A stretch of 64,000 nucleotides of DNA from the NCBI RefSeq assembly GCF_900089955.1, contig NZ_FLQX01000097.1:1-64000 (forward strand), given 5' to 3'. A model generated the notes under the pieces. The model searched no databases and was not told the DNA's origin. It saw only the letters and a list, made by a program, of their open reading frames with translations. The translations under genes and the position numbers were made by a program. Shown here piece by piece: positions 9,721-20,431 of this stretch. This stretch comes from Candidatus Accumulibacter aalborgensis (GTDB taxonomy: Bacteria > Pseudomonadota > Gammaproteobacteria > Burkholderiales > Rhodocyclaceae). The number at the start of each line of letters is the position of its first letter. Positions within the stretch are counted from its first letter, which is position 1.

Positions 9721-10070
9721 GCAGCAAAGCCCCTGTCGGTGTAGGCAGCAATCGGCAGATCGTCGGCCAGCAGCGCGCTGTCGATGGCTTCCATTTCGGC
9801 GACATTCTGGTCAGCGGACCAATAGGTGTAAGTGGCCACGCCAAAAACGACGGCCAGCGCCAGCAACACCTGCCGGAGGTGCCAACTGTCGATGTGGTGC
9901 TGTACGAAGCTGCCTGCCGTGGCGAGCACCGTCTGGTGCTCGGCGACCTTCTGCCGTGCCAACGCGCGCTCGCGCGCGCCGGCCAGGCGGTCGACAGTCG
10001 TCGGTGGTAGTTCGAGCAGCCCACGGTTCAGGTACTGCCTGAGCTTGTAGGCGAAATGCAGTTCATTCAT
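9693..10070 (-). CDS. DUF3619 single-pass membrane protein, candidate anti-sigma factor
   Basis: A 125-residue protein: a cytoplasmic helical N-terminal part beginning NELHFAYKLRQYL, one hydrophobic segment (QVLLALAVVFGVATYTYW, about residues 66-83) and a short C-terminal domain containing DDLPIAAYTDRGFAAWL. Its ATG overlaps the stop of the sigma factor gene (ATGA). The cytoplasmic-helix plus single membrane segment architecture, coupled to a sigma factor, is what anti-sigma factors look like. That role is inference; DUF3619 has no established function that I know of. Confidence 0.85.
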   Translation of the reverse strand: MNELHFAYKLRQYLNRGLLELPPTTVDRLAGARERALARQKVAEHQTVLATAGSFVQHHIDSWHLRQVLLALAVVFGVATYTYWSADQNVAEMEAIDSALLADDLPIAAYTDRGFAAWLKSSASE

Positions 10071-10630
10071 AAGGTAATTCCTCTCGCTTTCAGCGCTGCC
10101 GCCAGCGTGTGATTGGCACGCGAGCAGTGCGTCTTGACGCTGCCCTCCGAGCAGCCCATGGCCGACGCCGTTTCAGCAACATCCATATCTTGCCAGTAAC
10201 GCAGCAGGAAGGCTTCGCGTTGACGCATGGGCAGCAATTCTATTTCTTTCTCTATTATCGCAAGGGTTTGCGCCTGCTGAAGCTGGCCGTCCGGGGTCTG
10301 TGGGCTGTATGACCCCGACTCGCCGGCGATCGTTTCGAGCGGATCGTGATCCTCGTCATCACTCGGCGAAAGGGCAGAAAGCAGGGTGGTCCACATGGAG
10401 CGGACCTTGCTGCGTCGATAGTAGTCGCGAATGGTATTCTGCAGGATGCGATGGAAAAGCATGGGCAGTTCGGCCGGCGGGCGATCACCATACTTTTCGG
10501 CGAGCTTCATCATCGCGTCCTGGACGATGTCGAGTGCGGATTCTTCGTTGCGCACGGCGAACATCGCCTGCTTGAAAGCACGGCGTTCGATCTCGGTGAG
10601 AAAATCTGACAGTTCGCGTTGGCTGGCCAG
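10067..10630 (-). CDS. ECF-type RNA polymerase sigma factor
   Basis: Sigma-70 family factor of the short (region 2 plus region 4) type, 187 residues. Region 2 includes FAVRNEESALDIVQDAMMKL and the following RILQNTIRDYYR. Region 4 includes ELLPMRQREAFLLRYWQ and the helix-turn-helix AETASAMGCSEGSVKTH. No ATG, GTG or TTG lies close to the start of homology. A CTG at 10630 is preceded by AAGGA at eight bases' distance and gives a protein starting ASQRELSDFL, as in relatives. A TTG further upstream lacks a ribosome-binding site. Heads the overlapping DUF3619-DUF3106-RDD unit and diverges from ilvB. Confidence 0.85.
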   Translation of the reverse strand: MASQRELSDFLTEIERRAFKQAMFAVRNEESALDIVQDAMMKLAEKYGDRPPAELPMLFHRILQNTIRDYYRRSKVRSMWTTLLSALSPSDDEDHDPLETIAGESGSYSPQTPDGQLQQAQTLAIIEKEIELLPMRQREAFLLRYWQDMDVAETASAMGCSEGSVKTHCSRANHTLAAALKARGITL

Positions 10631-10695
10631 AGCGGAAATCCTTGCTGTTGTCGGGTTGGAGGCTGCTTCCCAGCCGCCCTGTGGTGTGAATGCCT

Positions 10696-10724
10696 TGACC
10701 AATCGAGGCTGAAGCGTTAACGTT
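10696..10724 (+). promoter_or_regulatory. Possible ilvB promoter
   Basis: TTGACC (10696-10701) and TAACGT (10719-10724) are 17 bases apart on the plus strand, about 40 bases before the ilvB start. The -35 is good and the -10 weak. No Ile/Val/Leu-rich leader peptide with attenuator could be identified in the short leader, although GCAAGC (10735-10740 region) could pair with GCTTGC just before the start codon. Confidence 0.35.
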
Positions 10725-10765
10725 GCAAGCTTTTTTCGAGCAATTTGCTTGCTGGGGCGACGGCG

Positions 10766-12478
10766 ATGACGATGATGACCGGTGCGGAGATTGTAATCAG
10801 GTGCCTGCAGGAAGAAAAGGTCGAATACGTATTCGGCTATCCCGGCGGGGCAGTTCTTCATATTTATGACGCGCTCTTCAAGCAGGATCAGATCAAGCAT
10901 GTTCTGGTTCGCCACGAGCAGGCGGCAGTGCACGCCGCCGATGGTCTGGCTCGGTCATCGCACAAGGTCGGCGTTGCGCTGGTGACTTCCGGTCCCGGTG
11001 CCACCAATGCCGTGACCGGTATTGCGACCGCCTACATGGATTCGATTCCGCTGGTGGTCATCTCGGGCCAGGTGCCGAACGAGTACATTGGGCAGGACGC
11101 TTTCCAGGAATGCGACACCGTGGGTATTACCCGGCCCTGCGTCAAGCACAACTTCCTGGTCAATGACGTGCGCAACCTGGCCGTGACGATCAAGAAGGCT
11201 TTCTACATTGCCAACAGTGGTCGTCCAGGGCCGGTGGTGGTGGATATTCCGAAAGACGTCACGGCAGCCAAGTGCAAGTTCGAGTATCCGGAGACGATCC
11301 AGATGCGTTCGTACAACCCGGTGGTCAAGGGGCATCTGGGGCAGATCAAGAAGGCGGTGCACCTGCTGCTCGAGGCCAAGCGACCGATGATCTACAGCGG
11401 CGGCGGGGTCATTCTTTCCAATGGCGCCGAGCAACTGACCAGGCTCACCCGTCGTCTTGGCTTTCCGATTACCAACACCCTGATGGGCCTTGGCGCTTAT
11501 CCGGCGACCGACCGGCAGTTCCTTGGCATGCCTGGAATGCACGGCACCGTCGAGGCCAACCTGGCGATGCAGCACTGCGACGTGCTGCTGGCCATCGGCG
11601 CCCGCTTTGACGACCGGGTGATCGGCAATCCGCAGAACTTTTCCTCGCTACCACGCAAAATCATCCACATCGACATCGATCCGTCATCGATTTCCAAGCG
11701 CGTCCAGGTCGACGTACCGATTGTCGGCAATGTCCCGGACGTCCTCGATGAAATGCTCAAGCTGCTTGACGCCGGCAATGCCAGCCCCGATGCGACGGTG
11801 CTCGCCGACTGGTGGCAGCAGGTCGAGGAATGGCGTGCCAAGCAGTGCATGAAGTATCGGCGGAAGAAAAGCGTCATCATGCCGCAGTACGTCATGGAGA
11901 AGCTGTACGAGATTACCGGCGGTAATGCGATCGTCACTTCCGACGTCGGTCAGCATCAGATGTGGGCGGCGCAATACTACAAGTTCGACCAGCCAAGGCG
12001 GTGGCTCAACTCAGGCGGCCTGGGGACCATGGGTGTCGGCCTCCCTTACGCCATGGGCGCGGCGCTGGCTCATCCGGAGCTGCAGATTGTTTGCGTCACC
12101 GGTGAAGGGTCTATCCAGATGTGCATTCAGGAGCTGTCTACCGCCAAGCAGTTTCGTTTGCCGATCAAGATCATCAACCTCAACAACCGCTACCTGGGCA
12201 TGGTCAGGCAGTGGCAGGAGATGTTCTACGGCAGTCGTTACTCGGAGTCGTACATGGACTCGCTGCCCGACTTCGTCAAGCTGGCCGAGGCTTACGGCCA
12301 CGTCGGAATCCGCGTTGAACGGCCGGAAGACGTCGAGGCGGCGCTGAAGAAGGCGTTCATCGAGCACAAGGACGACCTGGTGTTCATGGATTTCATCACC
12401 GATCAGAAAGCCAATGTCTTTCCGATGGTGGCCGCCGGCAAAGGGCTGGCGGACATGATCCTGACTGAAGATCTGTAA
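10766..12478 (+). CDS. ilvB: Acetolactate synthase large (catalytic) subunit
   Basis: Thiamine diphosphate enzyme that condenses two pyruvates, or pyruvate with 2-oxobutyrate, in Val/Leu/Ile synthesis. 570 residues starting at the ATG at 10766, which follows GGGG at about nine bases. The domains are TPP-PYR (VRHEQAAVHAADGLAR with the catalytic Glu), a central FAD-binding domain (GARFDDRVIG), and TPP-PP with TGEGSIQMCIQELS followed by NLNN. The usual GDG is GEG here, as in several betaproteobacterial enzymes. It is followed at 12 bases by its regulatory subunit. Could equally be named ilvI. Confidence 0.95.
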   Translation: MTMMTGAEIVIRCLQEEKVEYVFGYPGGAVLHIYDALFKQDQIKHVLVRHEQAAVHAADGLARSSHKVGVALVTSGPGATNAVTGIATAYMDSIPLVVISGQVPNEYIGQDAFQECDTVGITRPCVKHNFLVNDVRNLAVTIKKAFYIANSGRPGPVVVDIPKDVTAAKCKFEYPETIQMRSYNPVVKGHLGQIKKAVHLLLEAKRPMIYSGGGVILSNGAEQLTRLTRRLGFPITNTLMGLGAYPATDRQFLGMPGMHGTVEANLAMQHCDVLLAIGARFDDRVIGNPQNFSSLPRKIIHIDIDPSSISKRVQVDVPIVGNVPDVLDEMLKLLDAGNASPDATVLADWWQQVEEWRAKQCMKYRRKKSVIMPQYVMEKLYEITGGNAIVTSDVGQHQMWAAQYYKFDQPRRWLNSGGLGTMGVGLPYAMGAALAHPELQIVCVTGEGSIQMCIQELSTAKQFRLPIKIINLNNRYLGMVRQWQEMFYGSRYSESYMDSLPDFVKLAEAYGHVGIRVERPEDVEAALKKAFIEHKDDLVFMDFITDQKANVFPMVAAGKGLADMILTEDL

Positions 12479-12490
12479 GGGAAAGGCAAG

Positions 12491-14013
<1,523 letters not shown>

Positions 14014-14074
14014 TCGATTCGGCAGGTTGCCGAAAAAGGGAGGGCGCTAGCCGCGTCCTCTCCGCCTGATCCGG

Positions 14075-14857
14075 ATGTCACAGAGCAGCGCAATGCCTGA
14101 AATCAAGCCTCGCAAGACCTTGTTCAACCCCGAGTTGCGGCGACGAGGCATCTATGTACTGCCCAACCTGTTCACCACGGCGGCGCTGTTCTGCGGTTTC
14201 TTCGCGATTGTCAAGGCGATGATGGGCAGCTTCGAGTTGGCTGCGGTGGCGATTTTCGTGGCCATGGTGCTTGACGGCCTCGATGGTCGGGTGGCGCGCC
14301 TGACGCGCACCCAGAGCGCGTTCGGCGCCGAGTACGATTCGCTGTCGGACATGGTCTCGTTTGGTGTTGCCCCGGCTCTGGTGGCCTACGCCTGGGCGCT
14401 CAAGGACATGGGGCGACTCGGCTGGATCGCGGCCTTCATCTATTGTGTCGGCGCCGCACTGCGTCTGGCGCGCTTCAATACCACGCTGGAGGTGACCGAT
14501 CGGCGTTACTTCCAGGGCTTGCCCAGCCCGGCGGCGGCGGCGCTGGTGGCCGGTTTCCTGTGGGTGATGATCGACAACGGCGTCGCCGCCGCCGACGTCC
14601 GCTGGATTGCCTGCGGACTGGTGATCTTTGCCGGTATCACCATGGTGACCACTATTCGCTTCTACAGCTTCAAGGACGTCAACCTGCGGCGCAGCGTGCC
14701 GTTCATCTTTGTGGTTGCCATCGCGCTTGGTTTTGCCGTGGTCTCTTATGACACGCCGGTTGCCCTGTTTGGCCTCTTCGTCGCTTATGCTCTCTCCGGG
14801 TACGTCCTGGCAGTGGCGAGGCGGATCAGATCGAGGACGCCGCAGCAACCGGGTTAG
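14075..14857 (+). CDS. pssA: CDP-diacylglycerol-serine O-phosphatidyltransferase
   Basis: Inner-membrane enzyme making phosphatidylserine, the precursor of phosphatidylethanolamine. 260 residues with about six to seven membrane helices. The CDP-alcohol phosphotransferase signature DG..AR........G...D...D is complete in [20 protein letters not shown] and the following LSD. This is the type II (Bacillus/beta-proteobacterial) PssA, not the E. coli type. A second in-frame ATG at 14093 is an alternative start. Its place between ilvC and leuA is common in betaproteobacteria. Confidence 0.93.
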   Translation: MSQSSAMPEIKPRKTLFNPELRRRGIYVLPNLFTTAALFCGFFAIVKAMMGSFELAAVAIFVAMVLDGLDGRVARLTRTQSAFGAEYDSLSDMVSFGVAPALVAYAWALKDMGRLGWIAAFIYCVGAALRLARFNTTLEVTDRRYFQGLPSPAAAALVAGFLWVMIDNGVAAADVRWIACGLVIFAGITMVTTIRFYSFKDVNLRRSVPFIFVVAIALGFAVVSYDTPVALFGLFVAYALSGYVLAVARRIRSRTPQQPG

Positions 14858-14883
14858 CCTTCCCACACCTCCGGAGTCTGGAC

Positions 14884-16422
14884 ATGAAAGATCATCTGGT
14901 AATTTTTGATACCACCTTGCGTGACGGCGAACAGAGTCCGGGCGCGTCGATGACCAGGGAAGAAAAGCTGCGCGTCGCGCGCCAGCTCGAGCGCATGCAG
15001 GTCGATGTCATCGAAGCAGGCTTTGCCGCCGCGTCGCCTGGTGATTTCGAGGCCATCCGGTCAATTGCCCGGGTCATCAAAGGGGCGACTGTCTGCTCTC
15101 TTGCTCGCTCCAGCGAGAATGATATACGCCGCGCGGGCGAGGCTATTGCACCGGCAGCGAGCGGCCGGATTCATACTTTCATTGCCACCAGTCCGATTCA
15201 CATGGAGAAGAAACTGCGCATGACGCCCGATCAGGTGGTCGACGCGGCCGTGCGGGCCGTGCGCTGGGCTCGTGAATACACTGACGACGTCGAGTTTTCG
15301 GCCGAGGATGCGGTACGCTCCGACGTTGATTTTCTGTGCCGTGTCTTCGCCGCGGCCATCGAGGCCGGAGCCAGGACGATCAATGTTCCCGATACCGTGG
15401 GTTACAGCGTCCCCTCGGTGTGGGGGGAGCTGATCCGCACGCTGATCGAACGCGTACCGGGGGCGGACCAGGTGGTGTGGTCCACCCATTGTCACAACGA
15501 TCTGGGCATGGCGGTCGCCAATTCTCTTTCGGCGGTGCTGGCCGGCGCACGCCAGGTCGAATGCACGATCAACGGTCTCGGCGAACGAGCCGGCAACGCG
15601 TCGCTCGAAGAGGTCGTGATGGCGGTGAGGACGCGCAGCGATATTTTCCCGGTCCGGACGCGCATCGATGCGACGCAGATTGTTCCTGCTTCCAAGCTGG
15701 TGTCGCAGATTACCGGTTACCCGGTCCAGCCGAACAAGGCCGTGGTGGGTGCCAACGCCTTTGCGCACGAATCCGGAATTCATCAGGACGGCGTGCTCAA
15801 ACACCGTGAAACCTACGAGATCATGCGCGCCGAGGATGTCGGCTGGGCCCAGAACAAGCTCGTACTCGGCAAGCACTCGGGACGAAATGCCTTCAAGTCT
15901 CGCCTGTCGGCACTGGGAATCATCCTCGAGAGCGAAGAATCGCTGAATACCGCTTTTGCGCGTTTCAAGGAACTGGCCGACAAGAAGCACGAGATTTTTG
16001 ACGAAGACCTGCAGGCGCTGGTCTCGGATGAAGAACTGGCGCCGGCAAGCGAGCACTACAAGCTGGTCTATTCCCATGTCTGCTCGGAAACCGGCGAGAC
16101 GCCGGCGGCGAACGTGACCTTGACGGTGGGCGGGTGCGAGAAGAAGGCATCGGGGATCGGTAGCGGTCCGGTCGACGCGACTTTCAAGGCGATCGAATCG
16201 ATTGCCGCCAGCGGCACCGAGTTGCTGCTCTATTCGGTCAATGCGATCACCACAGGTACCGACGCGCAGGGTGAGGTGACCGTGCGCCTGGCACGAGGTG
16301 GCCGCATCGTCAATGGCAACGGTGCTGACACAGATATCGTCATTGCCTCAGCGAAGGCCTACCTGAATGCCTTGAACAAACTGCAGTTTCCCGATCGGGT
16401 CGACCCGCAGGGCGACGTCTGA
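14884..16422 (+). CDS. leuA: 2-isopropylmalate synthase
   Basis: First committed step of leucine synthesis: acetyl-CoA plus 2-oxoisovalerate. 512 residues. The catalytic TIM barrel opens with [14 protein letters not shown], and the metal-binding motif [13 protein letters not shown] lies near residue 200. A linker and the C-terminal leucine-binding regulatory domain (from about 390) are present, so feedback inhibition is expected. The ATG follows GGAG. Last gene of the plus-strand ilv-pss-leu run; an inverted repeat follows at 16439-16489. Confidence 0.96.
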   Translation: MKDHLVIFDTTLRDGEQSPGASMTREEKLRVARQLERMQVDVIEAGFAAASPGDFEAIRSIARVIKGATVCSLARSSENDIRRAGEAIAPAASGRIHTFIATSPIHMEKKLRMTPDQVVDAAVRAVRWAREYTDDVEFSAEDAVRSDVDFLCRVFAAAIEAGARTINVPDTVGYSVPSVWGELIRTLIERVPGADQVVWSTHCHNDLGMAVANSLSAVLAGARQVECTINGLGERAGNASLEEVVMAVRTRSDIFPVRTRIDATQIVPASKLVSQITGYPVQPNKAVVGANAFAHESGIHQDGVLKHRETYEIMRAEDVGWAQNKLVLGKHSGRNAFKSRLSALGIILESEESLNTAFARFKELADKKHEIFDEDLQALVSDEELAPASEHYKLVYSHVCSETGETPAANVTLTVGGCEKKASGIGSGPVDATFKAIESIAASGTELLLYSVNAITTGTDAQGEVTVRLARGGRIVNGNGADTDIVIASAKAYLNALNKLQFPDRVDPQGDV

Positions 16423-16438
16423 GGGCAATCCTGGCGGG

Positions 16439-16489
16439 AAACGGTCATGACTTTCAATATCGGGGGTGTCGTGAGAAGTCGTGACCGTT
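16439..16489. repeat. Inverted repeat containing the AAACGGTCATGACTT motif
   Basis: AACGGTCATGACTT (16440-16453) is repeated in inverse orientation at 16476-16489 as AAGTCGTGACCGTT. The RNA stem would be 14 pairs including one U-G wobble, with a 22-base loop. It lies between the convergent leuA and DUF2069 stops. There is no T-tract, so a simple intrinsic terminator is not supported. The left arm is one of three identical copies of a 15-bp motif in the window (others at 18468 and 42276). Confidence 0.6.
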
Positions 16490-16833
16490 CAACCCGCCGA
16501 TGGGCGGGTCAGTCTGGCGTAGCTGACGGTGGCAAAGAAGAAGATCAGCGAGAGGACTGTTTCGGCGATCGCCAGCCACTGGCCAATTCCCTTTTCGGTC
16601 GTCGCGCGCACGATGCCCTCGGTGAAATACAGCAGGATCAGCATGGCAGCCCACTGGTACGAATAGCGGCGACCGTGAAGGATCCCGAACAGCGGTGCCA
16701 GCAGCGGCAGAGCCTTCAAGGCCAGCCATGATCCACCTGGCTGGACCGGTGCCAGGCGCAATTCCCAGGCGAGGCAAAGGAAAATCAGCGCGATAAGGCT
16801 GCTGCAGGCGGTCAGGTAGAGAGCACGGATCAT
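16489..16833 (-). CDS. DUF2069 integral membrane protein
   Basis: A 114-residue inner-membrane protein with four hydrophobic helices, matching the DUF2069 layout: a first helix LTACSSLIALIFLCLAW, the loop and helix around LALKALPLLAPLFGILHGRRYSYQW, then LLYFTEGIVRAT, and a last helix LSLIFFFATVSYARL. Function unknown; in many relatives it follows a flavodoxin-type quinone reductase (wrbA), which is absent here. The ATG at 16833 is where family similarity starts. Confidence 0.85.
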   Translation of the reverse strand: MIRALYLTACSSLIALIFLCLAWELRLAPVQPGGSWLALKALPLLAPLFGILHGRRYSYQWAAMLILLYFTEGIVRATTEKGIGQWLAIAETVLSLIFFFATVSYARLTRPSAG

Positions 16834-16927
16834 CGGCAGGCGATCGGCTGGGCGCGTGCCCGCAGCGCACGAAGACCACCGTCGCAGGGAACTAGAATTC
16901 TTGCCATCACGGGATTGTGTTGATTGC

Positions 16928-18436
16928 CTAAAAAGGATTTTCGTCAGGCTCGATCGACAGGATCTCGACGCTGCCCGTCTGCTCGTCAATGTGCGTGCTC
17001 CTGACTTCGCGCACCGCCAGGTTGCCCTTCTCGATGACCAGCACGAGTTTCTGGTGTGCCTTGGGCAGCGCGCCTGACGCGACGACGAGCAATTGACTGG
17101 GCCGCAGCATGGGAATCTGCGGCAGGATGAGGACTCGCAGATGCTCGGTCCTCTGGGCATCCGAATGCCGGGCGAGAATCGCCGGTACGGCCGTTGGCGC
17201 AAGGATCTGCAGACCCAGTTCGAGATGCTCGGGGTTCTCGGATACTGCCCACCGGACTATGCAGACCTGCCAGTTCTGGTCGGATCCTGTGCGGACTGCG
17301 GCGACGTCGCCGACCGACAGGCGGCCGGTCTTGCCCGCGACATGCATCACGGAATAGCCGTCTGGACTTTGGTTGGTGATCATCCAGGTCGACAATTCAA
17401 GACCTTCCGCTTCGCCTGTCTGGCACAGTTGCCAGAGGCTGTCGATGCCCGTCGTCAGCACCGTTCGCTGGTTCTGCCTGCGGCGCTGAAAGCGGCGTTT
17501 GCCGGCATCGCTCCAGCGGCTCGCCAGTCGGCGAAGGACGCCAAGTCCGGCGGGGGTGCCGGCGAAGGCCGGCAGCTTCATCTGCTCCGGCGGCGTGCCG
17601 GCTTCAAGCTTGGCAATCTGCGTCTTGAGCAGCAAGGTGAAGCGGACGCAGGAAAAAGCGTCCAGCGATACCATCGGTGGGGCCAGCTTGCGCAAGCACG
17701 ATACGGCGGGTATGTCGCGCGCAGGATCGATCCAGAAAGTGCCGGGAGTAACGGCGGCGGCGGCAGAAATCGGTTCCAGGCGGTCGGCAAAGTGCTGGAA
17801 ATAGGCCGCCAGGAAGATGACTTCCCGGGAGGCCAGTGATGCTGGCTGAGCGCAGCCGAGCAGGATCGCCGCATGGTAGACCTTTTGCAGGCTGCTGGAC
17901 ATGCCCTTCGGGATGGCTGCGTTCAATTGCCGGCGTCGTGCCGTCGCATAAATCTGGTGCAACTGCTGCCACGCGCCGGGCCGCGCGGTAGAGGCCGTTA
18001 GATGATTGATCATCAACTCCTGCGCAAGGGCGTTCAGGCTTCGCCACAGTCCAAGCTCAGGGGCCAGGCGAGCGTCGCCAGTCGCGGGCCGATCGGCGGC
18101 CTCGTCGTGCATGGCCAGCGTGTCATCGGCCAGCATTTGTAGTAGTTCCAGAACCTTGCGGACGATCCGACGCGTTTTAGCTGGCACCGGCAAGCCGACG
18201 TCGATGAGCATGGGGATGAGCCTGTCGATGGCCGCGGTGCTGCGCTGATACAAGCTGTCCAGAGCGCGGGTGCGTTGCTGCACGGTGGCCTCAGCGGTGT
18301 GCAATGCCTTGAGGTTGGCCTGTAAGGCAAGAATTTCGTCGACGGGTTGAGGTGCCAGAGGCTCGTCCAGCCATTGCAGGATGGTTCGTATCCCGGACTG
18401 ATGGGCAAGGCCTTCATCTAAGGTGGTGTTGGTCAT
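16928..18436 (-). CDS. Hypothetical protein with PilZ-like C-terminal domain
   Basis: A 502-residue cytoplasmic protein. The N-terminal two thirds are helical and rich in Ala/Leu/Gln, with no signal peptide. The C-terminal region (from about residue 340) reads as a beta-rich barrel: WMITNQSPDGYSVMHVAGKT, then LSVGDVAAVRT, WQVCIVRWAVSENPEHLELG and LQILAP. This order of elements resembles PilZ domains, which bind cyclic di-GMP. The usual N-terminal RxxxR is not obvious; RRRQNQR before the barrel may supply it. ATG at 18436 chosen with GGCAGG upstream. One copy of the 15-bp motif lies 32-46 bases upstream. Confidence 0.6.
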   Translation of the reverse strand: MTNTTLDEGLAHQSGIRTILQWLDEPLAPQPVDEILALQANLKALHTAEATVQQRTRALDSLYQRSTAAIDRLIPMLIDVGLPVPAKTRRIVRKVLELLQMLADDTLAMHDEAADRPATGDARLAPELGLWRSLNALAQELMINHLTASTARPGAWQQLHQIYATARRRQLNAAIPKGMSSSLQKVYHAAILLGCAQPASLASREVIFLAAYFQHFADRLEPISAAAAVTPGTFWIDPARDIPAVSCLRKLAPPMVSLDAFSCVRFTLLLKTQIAKLEAGTPPEQMKLPAFAGTPAGLGVLRRLASRWSDAGKRRFQRRRQNQRTVLTTGIDSLWQLCQTGEAEGLELSTWMITNQSPDGYSVMHVAGKTGRLSVGDVAAVRTGSDQNWQVCIVRWAVSENPEHLELGLQILAPTAVPAILARHSDAQRTEHLRVLILPQIPMLRPSQLLVVASGALPKAHQKLVLVIEKGNLAVREVRSTHIDEQTGSVEILSIEPDENPF

Positions 18437-18467
18437 CAGGCTACCTGCCAAAGAGGTTTGCGTCGTC

Positions 18468-18482
18468 AAACGGTCATGACTT
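18468..18482 (+). repeat. 15-bp motif AAACGGTCATGACTT, copy 2
   Basis: Identical to the copies at 16439-16453 and 42276-42290. The core GTCATGAC is a perfect palindrome. Flanking bases are not conserved between copies, as expected for a protein-binding site rather than a duplicated element. Lies just upstream of the PilZ-like gene on the opposite strand. Confidence 0.6.
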
Positions 18483-18730
18483 CTCAAGAATGGTAACGGT
18501 CAGCGTCGCCGGCACACGGTTTGTGGCTGCCATGAGGGCTGCGGCGCAATCAAATCGAGCGATATAAAATCAATGTGTTGTTCTCTGGATGCGGATTTCA
18601 GGATTATACCTGCGAGGCCGGATTCTGGGAGGCAGCGCCCTCTTTTCCGATCCTTTGGCGCCGCTTTTGGTCGGCGAGCGCTCGGTGGTCCCGATAGTCG
18701 CTAACATCGGCTCCCTTTCTCCGCCCTTCT

Positions 18731-18739
18731 TGCTATAAT
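18731..18739 (+). promoter_or_regulatory. Extended -10 promoter of the rpsP operon
   Basis: TGCTATAAT: a perfect TATAAT (18734-18739) with the TGN extension, 33 bases before the rpsP ATG. No good -35 is present, which fits extended -10 promoters. The leader between it and rpsP is T-rich (CCCTTTTTCTGCTTTGG) and holds GGAAGAG as ribosome-binding site. Confidence 0.7.
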
Positions 18740-18771
18740 TCATCCCTTTTTCTGCTTTGGAAGAGACTATC

Positions 18772-19026
18772 ATGGTTGTGATTCGCTTGGCCCGTGGCGG
18801 CGCCAAAAAGCGCCCGTTCTACAATATGGTGGTGGCTGATGCACGCGCTCGCCGCGATGGTCGCTTTATCGAGCGCATAGGCTTCTACAACCCACTGGCT
18901 TCAGGCAAGGAGCAGGGCTTGTACATTGCCGCTGATCGGCTGAGCTACTGGCAGCAGCAGGGTGCTCAGGCGTCGATGACCGTCGCTCGCCTGGTCAAGC
19001 AGTCCGCTGCCAAGGTGGCAGCTTGA
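18772..19026 (+). CDS. rpsP: 30S ribosomal protein S16
   Basis: 84 residues, the standard size for bS16. Opens [20 protein letters not shown], the family signature, and continues with [16 protein letters not shown]. Required for 30S assembly. The ATG at 18772 is the conserved start; the frame upstream is leader. First gene of rpsP-rimM-trmD-rplS. Confidence 0.97.
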   Translation: MVVIRLARGGAKKRPFYNMVVADARARRDGRFIERIGFYNPLASGKEQGLYIAADRLSYWQQQGAQASMTVARLVKQSAAKVAA

Positions 19027-19029
19027 CGT

Positions 19030-19605
19030 TTGCCTCCGGGTTTCGTGCCTGACAGGGCTGAGTCTGCAGTCGCGGCCGTCGACGCGCAGCCCGCCGAGAT
19101 CATCGTTCTCGGCAAGATAGCCGCTCCCTACGGCTTACATGGCGCAGTTCGGGTCTATCCTTTTGCCGACGATCCGGCGGCCTGGTCGAGGCTGGCGTGC
19201 TGGTGGCTCGGTCGCGAGGGAGATTCTCCCGACCGGTGGCGGCAGACGCGACTGATCAGGTGCAAGTTGCACAACGACGTGCTGATTGCCGAGTTGGAGT
19301 GTATTGCTGACCGGACCTCCGCCGAGGCGATGGGCGGCGTGCTGGTGGGCGCCCCGCGCGCGGCCCTGCCGCCGACGGCAGCCGATGAATACTACTGGAC
19401 TGACCTCGTCGGTCTTGAGGTGGTCAATACACGGGATCAGCCTTTGGGTCGGATCCTCGGCTTGATCGACACCCCGGCCAACACGGTGTTTCGGGTAGGC
19501 GATGGCCAGAGTGCCGAACGTCTGTTGCCTTTCGTGGCGTCCGTGGTCCTCGATGTCGACCTGCCGGCAAGGCGCGTTCGCGTTGACTGGGAAATCGACT
19601 GGTGA
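19030..19605 (+). CDS. rimM: 16S rRNA processing protein RimM
   Basis: Assembly factor for the 30S head, binding S19. The N-terminal beta-barrel begins [21 protein letters not shown], and the C-terminal PRC-barrel includes [14 protein letters not shown] and ends VRVDWEIDW. 191 residues from TTG at 19030; an in-frame GTG at 19045 is an equally plausible start, giving 186. The first 25 residues before the barrel are not conserved, so the choice has no effect on the domains. Overlaps trmD. Confidence 0.93.
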   Translation: MPPGFVPDRAESAVAAVDAQPAEIIVLGKIAAPYGLHGAVRVYPFADDPAAWSRLACWWLGREGDSPDRWRQTRLIRCKLHNDVLIAELECIADRTSAEAMGGVLVGAPRAALPPTAADEYYWTDLVGLEVVNTRDQPLGRILGLIDTPANTVFRVGDGQSAERLLPFVASVVLDVDLPARRVRVDWEIDW

Positions 19606-20408
19606 CTTCGTCAGTTTGGGCTCCGCCGGAGGCGGGACCTTTGGTCGTTGATGTCATCAGCCTGTTTCCCGAAATGTTTGTTGCGCTCACGCATTCGGGT
19701 GTGACCCGGCGGGCGTTGGCCACTGGGCACTGGAGCATCCATCTGTGGAGTCCGCGCGATTTCACTCGCGACAGGCATCGCACGGTCGACGATCGGCCCT
19801 ACGGTGGAGGTCCGGGGATGGTGATGATGCCAGTACCACTCGAGGCCGCAATCAGGGCTGCGCGCGAGCGGCAACAGGTCGCCGGAGTGATTGGCAGCCG
19901 CGTCATCTGCCTTTCACCACAGGGTGCGCTGCTGACGCACCAGCGCGTCATGCGGATGGCGCAGACCCGGGAAGCACTGATCCTGGTTTGCGGTCGCTAT
20001 GAGGGGATTGACGAACGCCTGCTCGACGCTTGCGTCGATGAAGAAATCTCCATCGGCGATTTCGTTCTTTCAGGGGGGGAGCTTCCGGCGATGGCCCTGA
20101 TCGATGCCGTCGTCAGGCAGTTGCCGGGGGTGCTGAACGACGCCGAGTCGGCACAACAGGATTCGTTTGTCGCGGGCTTGCTGGATTGCCCGCACTATAC
20201 GCGGCCCGAGGAACATGACGGGCGGCGGGTGCCGGAGGTTCTGCTTTCCGGCCACCACGAGGAAATACGGCGCTGGCGCCTGCAGCAGGCGCTGGGCCGG
20301 ACGTGGCAGCGGCGTCCCGATTTGTTGTCGGGGCGCTCGCTGTCGAAATCGGAAACGCAACTCCTGGTGCAGTTTCAGGAGCAATGCGGTCAGGACAATA
20401 AAACATAA
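19602..20408 (+). CDS. trmD: tRNA (guanine37-N1)-methyltransferase
   Basis: SPOUT methyltransferase that makes m1G37 in tRNAs and prevents +1 frameshifting. 268 residues; opens [12 protein letters not shown] after a short extension. The trefoil knot SAM site includes [14 protein letters not shown] and [20 protein letters not shown]. The GTG start overlaps the rimM stop (GTGA). Confidence 0.96.
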   Translation: MTSSVWAPPEAGPLVVDVISLFPEMFVALTHSGVTRRALATGHWSIHLWSPRDFTRDRHRTVDDRPYGGGPGMVMMPVPLEAAIRAARERQQVAGVIGSRVICLSPQGALLTHQRVMRMAQTREALILVCGRYEGIDERLLDACVDEEISIGDFVLSGGELPAMALIDAVVRQLPGVLNDAESAQQDSFVAGLLDCPHYTRPEEHDGRRVPEVLLSGHHEEIRRWRLQQALGRTWQRRPDLLSGRSLSKSETQLLVQFQEQCGQDNKT

Positions 20409-20431
20409 TTCGCATGCATGGAGTTTACAGA

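Larger units (their letters stand above)
18437..18771. other. Divergent intergenic region, PilZ-like gene / rpsP
   Basis: 335 bases with no supported gene. It contains the 15-bp motif copy (18468-18482), a related AACGGTCA half-site at 18495-18502, an AT-rich patch around 18562-18580 including TATAAA, and the rpsP promoter. A short minus-strand frame across 18570-18806 starts inside rpsP and has no ribosome-binding site or recognisable domain. Confidence 0.5.

Noticed and set aside
14017-14034. 7-bp hairpin after ilvC as a terminator
   Set aside because: Short stem, three-base loop and followed by A/G instead of T-tract; pssA begins shortly after, so not a convincing terminator.
18570-18806. 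78-codon minus-strand frame
   Set aside because: Starts inside rpsP, runs through its promoter and has a random-looking basic composition.
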